Positions 10,630-24,562 are shown, counted from the first letter of the stretch. The stretch is 64,000 nucleotides of DNA from Coprinus comatus (GCA_034638255.1 JAWPGT010000044.1:62001-126000), one strand, 5' to 3'. Made by a program: numbers and translations. The notes: generated by a model not told the origin, from the sequence alone.

Positions 10630-12077
10630 TCATAAAGGGTTTTTCTCCAAAGAGTCTCTATCAGAGCAAACCTCGATAGAGAGGTGTATAGCTTGTGGTG
10701 GCACGGTTCTTGAATTAATGCCATTATTTCTACTAAAGTTCAATATCTCCAAATCACCGAAGAATCGAGGTTCTTGTCGCAAATCGGTTATCTTCGAGCG
10801 GCTATTCAGAATGGCCAATAATGAGTTTGCATATATCTTGCCCACGATAAATGCAAACGTCATGAAATAATACTCGTCAGGATGTGAAAGCCATAGAATC
10901 AGGTAAAGGGATGAAAAAGTAGCTGCATGGCAGAAGCTTAGTGTTGAAGCCAAAAAATAGTTGCTTTAAAAAAGAGGCGTACCTGTCAGTGCTCCTGTCT
11001 GAATATATAAAAAGAATATCCTCGTAAATAGTGTTTGAGTAACATCACTCTTGAAATGCGTTGATAGGGGGTCTTCTGGTGACATAGAAGTAGCATTCCG
11101 GATCTGACAAACAGGGCGGAGTTGAATCATTAAGCGTAATCATTTCATTTAGGACACTAACACTCACATAAAATGCTGTAGTTATTGCGATTGTCACATC
11201 ACAAACAGCACCAAAGATTGGCCATAACTGGGTAGTGTTTATGAGGACTCAGGAATGTTCTGGCGTATCATAGTGACTGAGGCAAAAACTCACAATGTTA
11301 GCAATATGACCGACGTATGTGAGATGTGTAAGTGTCTTGGCTTGCAACTCATCAATTCCGACGGCAAAAGCTGAGGCACATTGGGTGATTGACAACTGGA
11401 TCAAGCTCAGTGAAAGTTACAGGTAGACCGTTTTGTCACTCACAAGACATATGAACGCAGGGAGAGCATAGGATAGCAATGATGACCTGAAGGCATACGG
11501 TCGTTTGACAAATGTAAGGATCCGAAGTCTGTATGCATAGTAAAACTGAACAATGCATGCAACTGGGAAGCTGTAGAATCAGAATCGTGAATAATGCATC
11601 GGAGTTGGATAGGACATACCTAAGCCGCTCATGACTGGCATCGTCAACCATGTGAACTGAACTTGCTCCAATCTACTGACGTTGTCGAATCCCTGAGCAA
11701 ATGTGACGAATGCATCTCTCAGAATGAAAGATGACTGGATGATTTCAAGCAATAGAACAGCATAAACGAGTATCTTAATCTGCGTGGTCTCTCGCGAACG
11801 ATTAATCACGAATGCACACGTATAGATGTCTAACTTTTCAATTAGTTTATGTAACATTACAATAACTTGAGGAATACTTACAAACTTGTACAAAAAGGAT
11901 TCCCAGCAGACATAGGTTAAGAAGGTACCCGATGAGCTTGTTTTGACCATGAACACAAACGATTTACTGAGACTAATCGCAAGAAACATACCAGTGGACC
12001 TGCCATGTTCCTACATTATCAGGTTAATACAGCATAATGGCAAAGTGTTGGAAATATACTCACCCGATAGACCCCAT
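10630..12077 (-). CDS. second DUF6534-type seven-helix membrane protein
   Basis: The proposed start is the ATG at 12077. A 14-nt first exon (12077-12064) and a 19-nt second exon (12010-11992) join in frame to give MGSIGNMAGPL, followed by LIGYLLNLCLLGILFVQVY, the usual first helix. Later exons give ILVYAVLLLEIIQSSFILRD, a FAQGFDNVSRLEQVQF loop typical of the family, LFTRIFFLYIQTGALTA, and the conserved end YYFMTFAFIVGKIYANSLLAILNSR. The tail finishes at the stop at 10630. Paralogue of the 3.3-4.9 kb gene but clearly diverged, so this is not a recent duplicate. The internal ATG at 12006 is an alternative start. Function unknown; plasma-membrane location is inferred from the helices. Confidence 0.82.
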
Positions 12078-12503
12078 CTCCAATATTCTTACAAAGAGAG
12101 GTAATGATTTACAGAAACTTGTACAGATACAAAATGAAACACCGGTCGAGGTGATAAGGCTCCAGAGCCCTGAGAGAAGCAATCCGGTAGGAGGAAGCAA
12201 GCGATAGGCGGAGTACTCAGTACTCAGTAGTACGGGGTGGGACAAGTTGCGCCTAAGGTCCTTCGGCTATGGTCTAGCTCTTAAGGACCATGGAGCACTC
12301 ACTTGATGTACCAAAGGAGAAGGCTGTTGTTGTAGTTGTTATGCATGCTAGCCGTCATCAAAGCAACTAATTTGATGATACTAGTGACGGCTGTCACAAA
12401 CTGCCAGTTTCAATGGGAAACCACTACCAGTGCTTAGCAATAGTCAATTTTCACGCGGCAAACTAAATGAAATCAACAGTGCTAGTAACCTTGAATCTAT
12501 GAA
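12078..12503. other. intergenic with an imperfect hairpin
   Basis: This is the 3' flank of VWA8 and the promoter of the DUF6534 gene, both on the minus strand. Words AGCCGTCA (12350-12357) and TGACGGCT (12385-12392), with nested TCATCAAA and TTTGATGA, could fold into a stem. Its role, if any, is unknown. Confidence 0.4.
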
Positions 12504-15500
12504 CTATCGATCTACCATAGTAGACAGAATACTGCGCAAGACAGTAGGGATATCTCCCGTATTAGCAACACGGAAACCTTGGCCTGGAAGATTCTTCGTC
12601 ACCCTAGAACGAACGTATAAGTAAACCGGGGCCACGTGTAATAGGGGGTATGTTGACTTACCATGTAGCTTCAGCACCTTCGCCAATGCAAATCAGAGCT
12701 GTATTGACTTTGGGGTTACTTTTCATAGCCCTTGTAATATCTTCAGGAGTGATTCCATATCTACTAAAGTTGGCATCCTGAAGTAGTAAGACATTAAGCA
12801 ATGATGAGCTAGGCGATGATGAAAGGGTTACACACAGTGATGGCGATCACAAACCAGTCGTCTGTTACAACGTTCAATCAGAAAGATATCAGAGAGGTCA
12901 CTAGTAGAACAGCTAACCAGCATCATATTTTGCAACTTCGGCCACGCCATGAGCAATAGCTTCCACTATTACATATATAGAATCAGTCATATGTAGCGCC
13001 ATATTTGTAAAGATTTATATTTACCTGTATAATCGCCTGCAAAAGCATATTGGGGGATCATGTACATTTTCTCAGTAACCTTCCATCGTTCCTTGAGATC
13101 AGTTGGTGGTTTATTGAGCTCAACAAGAGGTATATCTGGTCCATCACCCGACTATAACACAATGATTAGGAGTTATTTATACTCATCAAGTGAGAAACAT
13201 ACATGACCGGTGATCTAAATGTCATACAACATCAAAAACAAAATTTGAGTAACAAAAATATTATCACTCACATCCCAAACATATTTCTCCTTATGTGAGA
13301 TACGATCGAAAGTCTCCATGAGCATAACAGCTACAAAAGATGGTCACACAAGCTGTTTGGAACTAGAGCGAAGTATACCAGAACATACCTGTCTCCATAC
13401 TCCGTTGTAAACGGCCATCGTACTGGAAGCGATACCTGGGTACTTTTTTGAGCAATGCCGATGATGGAATGGATCGAGAATAACTTACATAGAAGCACTA
13501 AGGTCAAAGATGAAACGAATTCTCTTCGGCCTTGATTGAGAAATGAAAAACATATTTAGAATACAAATCGATCATTAAAACATACTTCATCTGGGGCCGG
13601 CCTAGTTCAGGCTTTTCCAAGCCTCGCCGTTTATAGACCGTAGCTTCTCCAGTCAAGCCCTCCGTGAGTCTACTATCATCCAATTCTCCATCTGTTTGTC
13701 TCTTTACCCAAACTCGTTCCTCTTCCTTTGCAGATAGGTCTAATATAAATAGGGGTTACTAAGGAACTTGAAAATAACTTCGGGTCTGGAACGTACGTTC
13801 TAGGAGGTTGTGCAATGAGTGCATGTGAGCTTGCGTCGCGCTTATCAGTTGACCATAACCACGGGCCTCTCCTTGAGACATATCAAGTTCCTCCAAACGC
13901 CTCTTCAACTCTTGACGAGCCATTTCTCGTGCCTTTTCCTTAATTTCTTCTGGTACATTTTCTTTAAGAGCATCTGGAACCTGAACCAACATCATAAATC
14001 ACATATTCCACATCAAAAAAACCTGAAACAAAGAACTCACTTGCTTGATATCTCCTCCCTTATAAAGGCGCTTATATCCACCCATGCCACCCATTCCCGC
14101 AGTGTTCCTTCCTCCGGTCTACAGTAATACAATCGAGTATAAATATAAATATAGATTAAAAATTACTTTACGTACACCACCGGCGAAAGTATTTCCTCCA
14201 GAATGTTCCTTATCATCGTGTTTACCTTCCTTTGGCTCATCCAGGGACTTGTCCTTAGGTTCAAATTCAAAATCTTGAACCTTCTTTGCAGCCTCTCGTG
14301 CAGCATTCAATCCAAGGTGAGGTACGTTAAGCCTAACTCTAATCAGAATTTACAAGAACGGAAGAAAGCGAATATGGATAATACCCGTGGTGTATAAGAA
14401 TTTCTGAAAGTTTGTCAATAGTCTCTGGTTTATAGATATCGAAATCAAAGATGTTTCTTAAAGATTCTCCTAGGGTATCATTGGGGTAGGCTTTCATATG
14501 ACGTATGAGGTTAATTAATTCTAAGCGCAAAAAAGTGAGTATATTAAGTGAGAGTGTACTGAGATGGTCAAACAACTAACCTCTTAGTGAATAAGGATAA
14601 TTCAAAATGCCACTCTCATATCCCTTACGCAGATCTTGGAATGCAGCTACAAGCCGTTCAATCAGATTTTCATCTAGTTCGGGTGCCAATTGTCGTAGAA
14701 GTCTCTTCTCGGAATCTTGATCAGGATTATTTACAGAATGTGCACTAAAGTTTTCTCCAAGAACTTGTAGGAAATGGTTTCCCAGGAAGGCTACACCACC
14801 AAGATTAGATTAAAATCAACACTAGAAGAATGAGTGTTGCAGAAAGAGACGACGTACGGTATCCTGGCCTATTGGCCAATAAAATAAGGCGGAAGTTGGG
14901 ATGAACCACTATATCACCTTCATGGTCCTTCACTCTTCTAACACGTCGTCCGTCCGACAACGTAAGCTCTCCTTGGCCAGCAAGACTGCGGAAAATAGCA
15001 ACAACATGTTCCGGAGCTTTATCAGCTTCATCAATAAGGATGAAACGACCGTATTTAATGGCCCTTAGGAGTGGGGAGTCCGTGTAATTGATTATACCAC
15101 CTTCAAGCGATGTCGTAAACATCATTTGATTGACTGTCGTATCGCGATGGAGTTGGATGTACTCGCGTGGGCGACCGAGAAGCTGAATTATTGTTATGAG
15201 AAAGATTGAAGTCAGATTTGATGGAATATAAAATACCTGGCATAATCTATCAAGTACTATCAGATTTTAAGCGCTCTATAAGTAGAAATTATTTTCTCAC
15301 CTATCTACAATTTTGTTCTTTCCAACACCCTATTTTCGAAGAAATTTAATCTTGAGATATTAAGTATATGCAAAGAAGTAGCAACCTGATTCCCTAAGAG
15401 CACGACGTGTTCACCCAATATCACGAGGTCGATTGCAAGGTCGCGCATTAGACCGGTTTGTAAACTATTATCATAGAAGTGATCCATGTGGGGGACATGC

Positions 15501-18069
15501 GATGCAACTCCACTTGGGTCCTCAGATGTCTTGAAAGTAGGAATAAATGTTGGTTCGGTTTTTCCACCACCGCTACTAGGAGCCGGGAAAACTAGTTTAT
15601 CGCCCTCAACATACGGATTAGGGTTAAACTAGAGTAAAAGAAAGTGAATAAGCTGACGGGAGAAAAGAAACAAAAACGCGTACAGCTTCTGTCCGTTTTG
15701 AGATATTGGCATCTTCAAGCAAACTGGTCAAATTTAGCCTCTCTGTTGCTGGAAGGAAGTCAGCAAGTAAGGTTTGGCTGATAACGTTGTTGATATCGAC
15801 GGTTTTAGAGAACATTGCGATTTTACGACAAATACGAACGAGCGAACGAGTACCAAGTCGTCTACTTTTGAGGACATTATCAGATGAAATACTTCGTCGG
15901 TACTTGTCAGCAAAGTTCAAAAGAGTATCAACAAGCTCTTCAGGACAACCAGTTGAGAGAAGAATATCCTTTTCCTCTTCTATGTCCATAGGCTGACTTG
16001 CAATTGGAAGAATCATGTTGGCATGTTCATCAGAGAGCCAGTCTTTCAGAGGTAAAGATTTCGATGCAGTGCTGATAATTCGGAAGGAAGGATGTGCAAC
16101 TGATAGTTCCCCTGATTGAACCTAGAAACATCATGCATCATGAGTAAATCACATCAGCTTTCAAGTATTACACAAAGTACCTCATCCTCAGCTGCGGATC
16201 CAACGATACGTTTTCCCTCCCATAATTCAGCTTCACGATCTTGGAACACACGAGAGAGAGAACCAGCGGTAGAGCCTATGACATCGAGACCAGACAAGTG
16301 GAGAAGCCGACCAGACAATGCGGCATCTACCAATGGGCTAGCATGCCATAGGCTTGAGTAGCATATACACAGTCAATTCTAATGTTTATCTTACCTAGGT
16401 TCCCAGGTTGTTGCACCACCATCCTCTATCTTTCTCCGCATAATTAACTCACGACCTCCCAGTTCCCTGTATAGATGAAGGACCTCCGTATCATAGCCCA
16501 ATAGCTCGCCAAATACTCTAACAAGAGTGGATGTTGAAGTTGAAGCAGTTGAAGGCAAGGCAGGCGGAATAAGAGAAATATCCCAATTGAGAGCGTGTGC
16601 TTGCATAAAGCAAGTCAAAAGACCCATAAACCTTGGTGTTGGTTTAAAATCGAGATTATCTATGAATGGGAAGGGGCGGAATTGCTTCGGACCAGCTGGA
16701 GCAGTGACAGAAACACGAGAAGGACCATCAAATGTAAGTTTAGCAGATTTCTCATCCACTCGTTCAATTCCAGTGATTGTGTAACCTAGAAGACCGATGC
16801 TTTCCGTAGGTGAAATCATAGAAGGACTACCGAGTTCGCCCAGACCGGCTTCTTGTGCATGTCGTCCAAGGATAACCCATGCCTGGAAAGCCGCATGTAT
16901 CAACGCAGGGTTAAGTATAAGGAAGAGACGAGCTAGTTGCGAAGGTGTGAGTTCTGTGGAGGGAGGAAAGGTGCGGACGAGAGCGCGAAGTTTTATAAGA
17001 GCAGTCTGAGGAAATGGTGGTAAGGATGTTTTCGAGATTGCCTCCAGAGCATGCCTCGATTCGCTTGCATACTGAGTAGTCAAGATAAGGTCGCGAAGCT
17101 TATTGTAAAGTGAGGGTAATGGCATTGTTCGTTCTGAAGGTTTGGCGAGGGAGATCAGCGCTCCAACTGGATCGACGAAACGGGATTGGAAGCGACTTCG
17201 GAATGGCGGATCCAAGGGATATCCAGGATAAGGAGGTACTGGCGCAGCAATAGCGATGACACGAAAATTCTTGTGCGCTGGGATAAAGACCTTCCCTTGC
17301 TCAGATTGTGCGGTTCCAGCAGATTCCAACAGGGCATGACGATGGGGGTGAATGATATGTGTTCCATCATCCAAATTCCTATCAAACGTGAATATACATC
17401 ACAGAGACCAACTTAACATGCTCACATCTCGCGATTTTCCAGCAGATTGTTCAGCACCTAGCGCAAATTAGTCTCCATGAAATTATTGCAATAGTCTGAC
17501 AACGCACTGGCATTATTCCCCTCTCTGCTTTCTCTATTCCCTCTAAAATGAGTAGGCGTCCGTGCTTCACTGCTCTCACCGCAGGACTATCTACATAAAC
17601 CAAATTTCCACCTTTCCGAATTTCTCGACCCTACTTGAATATTAGAATGAGTCCGCTACTAAGGCGTGGCTAGACGCACCTGCTTCAATTCCGTCTCTCC
17701 TACATCTCTATGCAATGCGATGTATTCATATTCGGCGTTGATGATGCTAAGGAGAATGAGCCTTGGATATCCGTATTGGCAGTAGCTCGTCACTAACCTT
17801 GCGAACGTCAAAGCTAGCCTCCTGGCATATGGACCCGGTTGAGAAACAAGGAAAATATCCTGGCCCAGCAGATATTTCTGCAGCATAAAATGTAAATTCT
17901 CGAGGTTGTTGCCATCTGTGGGTTCGAGAAGCGTAACCGTCCTTGGTAACCTGGACGGTGTCAAGGCTTCTGGTACATCATACGTAATAGCTCCCAATTT
18001 CAAGGTTCCTATTGTTGCAGGAGGTGGCTTGAGCTCTGAAAGGAGTTGGTTCAGTCGACGTTGAGCCAT
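12504..18069 (-). CDS. VWA8: VWA8-type AAA-ATPase / von Willebrand factor A protein
   Basis: A long, intron-rich gene from the ATG at 18069 (MAQRRLNQLLSELKPP) to the stop at 12504. Order of parts: a first AAA-like module (LLGQDIFLVSQPGPYARR, then EYIALHRDVGETELKQ); a second (SLIPPALPSTASTSTSTLV); a third with a proper P-loop, VLLGNQGVGKNKIVDR, split by an intron, followed by FILIDEADKAPEHVV (Walker B) and ILLANRPGY; a GGNTFAGG segment; a coiled helix rich in E/K/R (about 13760-13990); and the VWA domain with MIDAS-like DLSASM, GHSGDGPDIP and a C-terminus ending VLRSILSTMVDR. The order matches VWA8, a mitochondrial-matrix-facing protein in animals. Only AAA3 keeps GKT/GKN-type residues. The long propeller-like insert of animal VWA8 between AAA3 and the VWA part is absent. 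Function in fungi is not established. Confidence 0.85.
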
Positions 18070-18745
18070 CCTTGAAACTATTAATGGACTGATACTAGTC
18101 CTAGCGAACCCTCGCGTGGACCTCCTGATAAGAAGAAAGGGGACCTGGTACCCAATAGTGGCTGATTATGTATGGAACAGATTAATCTTCAACGGGTGTT
18201 TACCCCAAACGATTGCCGGGGCAAGCAATAATGACGAGGGTGGTGACATGGGTTTTTCGGTAACACTATTACCCGGCAACTCAGGTACTCAGGGTCCCTG
18301 CCACAACATCACACAAACGTAATCGTCTGTAATCGTTGATCTCACAAACTCTCTTTTATATTTGTACTTATATCCTTGTATATCTTAAATATATACATGA
18401 CATAGCTCTAGTCAAGCTCCAGGACTTAGAATATCTACAAACAGCAGGTATAATCTTGAAGGAGAGCTAGTATGCACAGACAGAATTTCGTCCTGTGTAT
18501 TACTTAATAATGACTTCCAACTTGAAGTCAAACAGTAGATCAATGGCACTCTCAACCTTAAAATTACGGGTAACATGAATAAAACATCGCTTCACAGAGG
18601 TTTAAGGTTTCTGTGCACATATTGCAAATATACTCACAATCAATCGACATTTTACAATAAGAACATTTATCTGAACGGTGTTTTTATTACACAAGTATCA
18701 AGCTATGTACCTAAACTCGCCTTCAAATTACCACTATTTAAAAAA
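18070..18745. other. intergenic, no gene seen
   Basis: This is the upstream region of VWA8 and the 3' flank of the CE1 esterase. It is AT-rich from about 18340. No motif-bearing frame was found. Confidence 0.4.
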
Positions 18746-20049
18746 TTAATAGCACTGGTAAAATAATAAGTATATGGAAAAAGCTATCTTTGGTTATTAT
18801 AGCTTACCTGGGAGTAGTAGGCATTCGAAACATGGCAAGTATAAGGAGATTGGCAAGCAGTGGGGCCAGTCCAGCCAATACTATAAATTAACAAACCGTA
18901 AGAATCCAAAATTCACTTGACCAGGTTGATAGGTTTCTTACCCTCCACATTGACCCCATTGCGTTTGAACAGCACCTGGTGCGGAAGTAGTAGGGGTCGT
19001 AGTTATAGGAGGAGTGCCGCCAGGGGTGGTGGTCGGAGTATTAGATCCGGTGATTCCGAAGAAGTTGAGGACATCATTTGTTTGAACTGGAATGTTGTGG
19101 TCGACACCAGAAGCGCTGATAGCCTGGAAATTAGGACCATAAGTATACCTAGTCCAGCCGGAAACGGGAGAATTGCTTTGGGTTGAGGCGGGAGTTGTGC
19201 TGTATCCGAAAACGTTGGTCCATTGTTTAACTGCTTCGTTGTAGTTGTTGTAGTTCAAGGTAGTATCTCTGTATGTCGTAACCCATGAATACGTTTCTTT
19301 GTCTTCATTATAATGAGATTTACTTACGCAGTTCCGTGCCAAATCTGTAACTTGGGTCTGGATCCTGAGTAACCTGGGTAGCCACTGCGAACCTGGTCAC
19401 CCTACATAGGACATTAACATTCAAGTTAGGGATGAAGCTTTTGACATTTGGACTAAGGAAAACTTACCCATTGTTGTGCAGTCTTTGTGAGCTGACCTTG
19501 GGCACATTGGCTGTTCCACATGCCGGAACCAGCGAAGCAACCGTAGGGGACACCTGCGAAGACAGCTCCGGCCTTGAAGAGATCCGGATATGCACCGGCA
19601 AGGACCTCAGTCATCATGGCACCAGAAGAGGTTCCAGTCATGAAGACACGAGAAGAGTCAACACCCCAGTTTGAGATAGCATACCGGACCATGTTGGCGA
19701 TAGCCAAAGAGTCGCCTCCGGCGTTGTGAGTGAGGGTTTGGGTGCTGTGAACGTCCCAGCATCCTCCACTGTCTGGGGCGTCGGGATAAATTACAATGTA
19801 GCCATATTGATCCGCAAGGTTGGCATATTGAGTGCCAGAGAAGTAAGCCTGGGCGGTACCAGTGCAATAGTGCATGGCGACGATGAGGGCGGGGTTCGTT
19901 TTGACATTGGGAGATCTGTAGTAGTAGAACCCGACGTTGGTTGGGTTACTACCCCAATTGCCGGTTTGCTGTTGCAGGGAACCGAGGGCAGCATTGACAC
20001 CGAGGGCGGTGGCTGCCAAAACAAAGAGTTTTGCGACTGAAGGAAACAT
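18746..20049 (-). CDS. secreted CE1 acetylxylan esterase with C-terminal CBM1
   Basis: The start ATG at 20049 opens a signal peptide ([20 protein letters not shown]). The catalytic part is CE1 of the AxeA type: [34 protein letters not shown], the nucleophile elbow [17 protein letters not shown], and the presumed catalytic His in [11 protein letters not shown] Thr/Pro-rich linker ([16 protein letters not shown]) leads to a cellulose-binding CBM1: [18 protein letters not shown] and [10 protein letters not shown]. The last exon is a tiny piece, TGC TAT TAA (18746-18754), chosen because it follows a good acceptor and supplies the final CBM1 cysteine. It should remove acetyl groups from xylan outside the cell while anchored to cellulose. 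Feruloyl esterase activity is the alternative within CE1. Confidence 0.9.
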
Positions 20050-21692
20050 GATACTAGTCCGGTAAACCACTGAGGATCGAACGTAACGATTCTGAGTGTG
20101 AGGACTCCTTTTGTACCTTTTGTGCCAACCGATCACTTTCCACATAGCATTGGAGTCCCAGGACTTTTTGTCCGTAAAAAGAGCGTCGAACCGAGAAAAA
20201 TATCAAAATTGATGACCCCACGTTCTCAAGAAGCCATTAGACACATGGGAAGCCAGTTGAAACACTGTGTGACCTTCTTCGCTTTGAAAGATGCTTCCGT
20301 TGTCATTAGTGGCATTGTGCCTAAAGAAGATAAGAATATCACACTCTTATTTCTGGTAGTAGGACCGTTCTTCCTGCAAAACAATGCTTCAAACCTCGGA
20401 ACAGACCAAACACTACATTGACACAGGGAAAATAGCATCAACCATTGCCTTCGTATATTCATGGGTCTGGAGTAATTTGATTTCCCTCTGTCCCATGACC
20501 AAGGGTGATCGATTCGAATGTAGATCCCCGATTTCCAGTCGAGAATTCCCCGAACGATCTGTTGCGAGAAGTATCTGCTCCTATTGAAAGATGATTCAAA
20601 CTATTTCAGTTTCTACTCGACCACGAGAGCAAAGCCCCGAGAGTTTGATGTCATATGAAAAAATTGGATGGATTAAACTCTCTGTTCATTGTATTGCAAA
20701 ACTTCGGTGGTAAACGAAGCGGACTCTGTTGCCGCATGACCTGAAAGCATGACATCGGAGTCTATGAGGTGTATACGGAGCTCATCAGAAGGAAACCTCA
20801 TCTTTAGGTGTATATTTACGAAGAAGTCTTTTGGGCGTGGGGTACTGAAGAAATTAGAGTTCACTTCCACTGGTGTCCAACGATGGGCACGGTCCGATGA
20901 TAGCCGGCCATCAAATTATCCGCCACTTTGTTCGATTTATGGACTTGGGACTGGGAATGATTCAGTGGATAGTGAGTGGTTGGTGCTCGAGGGTCGAGGA
21001 TTGAAAATACGATTCGATTACATCACGAACATCAAATGTGGGACTCGGCATTGGCCGATGGTTGTCAACACGGACGTTAGAGACATTCTGAAGCACGGTA
21101 AGGTCAATGTTAGTAAGTCTGCCCGTACATCGGCGACAGTAATAAGCATTTGGTATAATCAATTTTTTGTTGTAGAGACTCAGAGAAATTAATTCAAATT
21201 ATATGATAAAGCAAAAAAGCTGAACGACATAAATACGTTATACTTGATGTTAGTACTTACCATAGTGAGGGTTGAGTAAGAATTAGCTTGAATACTAATA
21301 TCGTCTTCCAAGTTTCACTTACTGAGTAGCACCGTACAACAACAGAAGCTTCAAACATTTAACGTTCAAATTGATGTGTGACGTAATGTTTAGAGCTACT
21401 ACTTAGTCTATAAATAGTTCCCGTATGTAACAAGGCGTGCAGCTTGAACAGTAGCTAGCTCCATACACATAATGTTTAGGAGAAGCATATTTGTGATTAA
21501 CAGTAGGCTGGAATTCAAACTCGAAAGCCGTGTGAGGCCGTCGTGCGCGGTTGTTCAAAGTAGTGATCCGCACGTGCTTGGCACGTGGTTTGTGATAAAT
21601 AAATATCCTGCTAAGGTTAGGGTCCGTAATCCGTCCACATTCCAGTGGTACCTTCGGAGCTGCTCTGCACAATCTTTCATGGGCGCTGCACA
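20050..21692. other. intergenic; one uncalled 147-codon open frame
   Basis: This lies between the divergent CE1 gene and LDB17. A plus-strand frame at 20749-21192 (147 codons) has no family motif and no intron, and minus-strand frames overlap it. I do not call it a gene. The two promoters must lie at the ends of this stretch. Confidence 0.35.
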
Positions 21693-24064
21693 ATGAACGA
21701 CGTACAACCTACTTTAGTGCCTGCAGTCACTGTTGGTGATGGCTTTGGCATTGTCTATCACATCCAAACAGCGCAGGAATTCTGGTCTGGTATGTTTACA
21801 CCGTACATCTGATTGAGATCAAGCTGGCTAATTGGAAACATCTTTTTCAGAGCTCGAAGACATTCTCAGGTTGCCCGGAAATGAGTTCCAAACTCTCACT
21901 CTCCTCGACGCTGCATTGAGGAGGTTTTTGGCGTTGTGCTCTGCCTATCACGGTATGTGTCTCGCTAGCCCCGAGGATCATTGGTGTGTTGATGAGGGAG
22001 TACAGAACAATATTTGCAGAGTCCCTTACAACTAGAACATGCGGTGGAGCTCCTACTGGGCTCTGAACTCCTGGAGTTCCATTCGGAAAGAATGTCTGAA
22101 ATAATTGTGGAAGATACTCAGACAGTGAGTTGTGGCGTCTCGCTGCAAAGTTTTTCCGGTTTCCCAACAAGTGTGGCTAACAATATTGATAACTTGCCTG
22201 TAGACTACGGATCCACATTCTCAGTTTGTTTCTTATAACGTTCTTTACTGGATTGGCAAGAGGAAACCCGAATTCTTCAGAGTAAATAAGCGCTGGAAAC
22301 CACTTCTTCCCTTGTTGATGGACCATGTTGTTGTGGACATTGACCCCGATGTAGAAGATAATTACACTGGGATAGCTGAGGGATCAAATGGGCTGCTATC
22401 CGTCCCTGTGCCTATAGAGGCAAAGCTTCGGACTATAGGGGTTAAGCTTTTATATGAACTTTGCAAGATGCAGAAATTCACTCTCAACGACCTTAGTGAG
22501 TGTCCGAATTTCTTTTCAAGACGTCATATTTCTTACGCAGCTCAGAAACCTTCGATGATGGGTTCATCGACACTCTCTTTGATCTCGTGGAGTCAACTAG
22601 AAACATGCAGGACGATACATTTAATTATTCTATCATCAAGCTTATTGTAAGTCAAAGTAGTTACATTGCATTATCTGGAGTCTAACCCCGATGTAGGTAT
22701 CACTCAATGAGCAGTTCATGGTAGCTACACTTCCAACTTCACCGACAATTTCACACGGACAAAATCTTGAAGACAAAAACCGCGTGCTTCGAGTCCTGAT
22801 GCGGCGCCTTGGTTTCAGTAGAACATTCGGAGAGAATATGATATTCATGCTCAATCGCGCTAGTATGTTGTTAATTCATTATATTTGTTATCACTTTAAC
22901 ACCTATGTAGGACAAACGGCAGAGGATCTATGCATGCAACTTCTTATTCTGAAAATGCTTTATTTGTTGTTCACAACCCCTGGCACATCGGAATACTTTT
23001 ACACCAATGATCTTTGTGTTCTGGTTGACGTCTTCTTACGCGAATTGATGGATTTGGACGAAGATAGTGAATCGGTACGACGTTCTTGAAAAATGCCGAG
23101 CGCATTTACCAATCACCTTTTTTTCTAGTTGCGCCACAATTATCTGAGAGTATTACATCCACTCTTGACGAGAACTCAGCTTCGCGACTATCCTTACAAA
23201 CGGCCACAAATCCTCTACGTGCTTGAATCTTTGATGAGTCATTCAAAGATTAGGGACATCAATCCCACAACAAAGCGTCTGGTTGAGCGATGTCTATCAG
23301 GTGACTGGTCCGTCCAGTTGCGGGCGCGCAGGGATGCAGAGAGTATTGCAAGCTCAGATAGCGCAAGCGAAACGTCCAATTCTGCAATTAGTTCTCAACC
23401 CCGGGCGCACCCTTTAACCATGCAATTGGAACGCTCCAATTCTCTTTCAAAACACAGGGTGCTCAAAACCAGTAAAAGCGTAGAGAATATGAAGATTCGT
23501 CAGGATGAACCCCACCCTCCCCTTCCATCCCTCGAGAAGCTTCGACGTATTAGCAATACCAACAACAGCAGTCTTCCTGCAGTTGGGGAGTCGAAATCTG
23601 GCTTCAATGTACCTAAACGGAGAGATACTGCTACACCTGCTATGGACGGGACTAACTATCGGCTACATGACAAAACTTCTCACGAGATGGATCGTGGCTT
23701 TCACACGCATCATCACCAATTACTCTCGCCGCAAGGCAACTCCACTTCCCAGCCAACGCAGGAGCGTATCACATCATCCCGCTCCCATAGCCGTCCGCCG
23801 CCACCACCCCCTGTGCAAACACGTACAGTTGATCCTCCATTATCCCCTAGGTCAACAACCTCTTCAGTATCTTCGGATCAGCCTCAACCACGAAGGAGAC
23901 CTCCACCGGCTCCTCCACACAGGAGAAAACCTCCACCAATTCCTATCGGCCGGACCAATAGCGGGGTTACAATAACAGTCATCCGATCGTCTGAAGCACC
24001 ATCACTGATGACATCGACCACACCAAACCACACTTCGAGTTTTCAACAGAGTGCCATTTTTTAG
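21693..24064 (+). CDS. LDB17: Ldb17/SPIN90-type endocytic actin regulator
   Basis: The ATG at 21693 starts MNDVQPTLVPAVTVGDGFG. Exon 1 ends at 21789, exon 2 begins at 21851, and further short introns follow. The SPIN90/Ldb17 leucine-rich domain is well covered: LRRFLALCSAYH, KRWKPLLPLLMDHVVVDIDP, VPIEAKLRTIGVKLLYELCK, NRVLRVLMRRLGFSRTFG, LLYLLFTTPGTSEYFYTND and LRVLHPLLTRTQLRDYPYK. After about 22 kb of arm-like helices the C-terminus is disordered and proline-rich (PPPPPPVQTR, RRRPPPAPPHRRKPPPIP), the kind of tract that binds SH3 domains of Sla1-like coat proteins. In yeast Ldb17 acts at cortical actin patches to shut down Arp2/3 polymerisation in endocytosis; the same role is inferred here. 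Confidence 0.88.
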
Positions 24065-24562
24065 AGTAGTTTACAATACTACTCGAACCATCAGTTAGCT
24101 TTCGATTAACTTTCGATTTTATCAACTTGATATTCATCATTTTTACAACTTGCATGTTTCCTGTCCTCAACATTTTTAAAAAGTATCTGCATTTCTCTTT
24201 TCCGTGACTTTTAAACATATACATTTACTCAATGCATGATTCTGGAACACCGCCATTTTGTATTATATTATACCGCATACTAGACAAAAATTCACAACTT
24301 TTATTTTTGCAATGATTCTTGAACCGTAAAACACATTTATCTACAAATAGCCATCACAAGCACGGCCCGGACAAGGTTTAGTCGAGCGTTAAAACATTAA
24401 TAGTTCTCTTTTCTTCACTATAACACATGATCACGGCAATGTCTTCCAAAGCGACTTCTTTCCTTCTATCACCCTTGGAGCCTTCTTATGTATATAAAAC
24501 AGCATTGCATGAAAGATTATAAACTGTAACCACCACTTGCTCAAAATCGTGGAACAATCATT
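24065..24562. other. intergenic, 3' UTR of LDB17 and promoter of GH28-1
   Basis: AT-rich sequence; no gene seen. Confidence 0.5.

Noticed and set aside
12350..12392. Nested inverted words as a terminator or riboswitch
   Set aside because: The stem is interrupted and no such element is known at this kind of site in fungi.
20749..21192. 147-codon plus-strand open frame
   Set aside because: No family motif, no introns in an intron-rich genome, and overlapping frames on the other strand.
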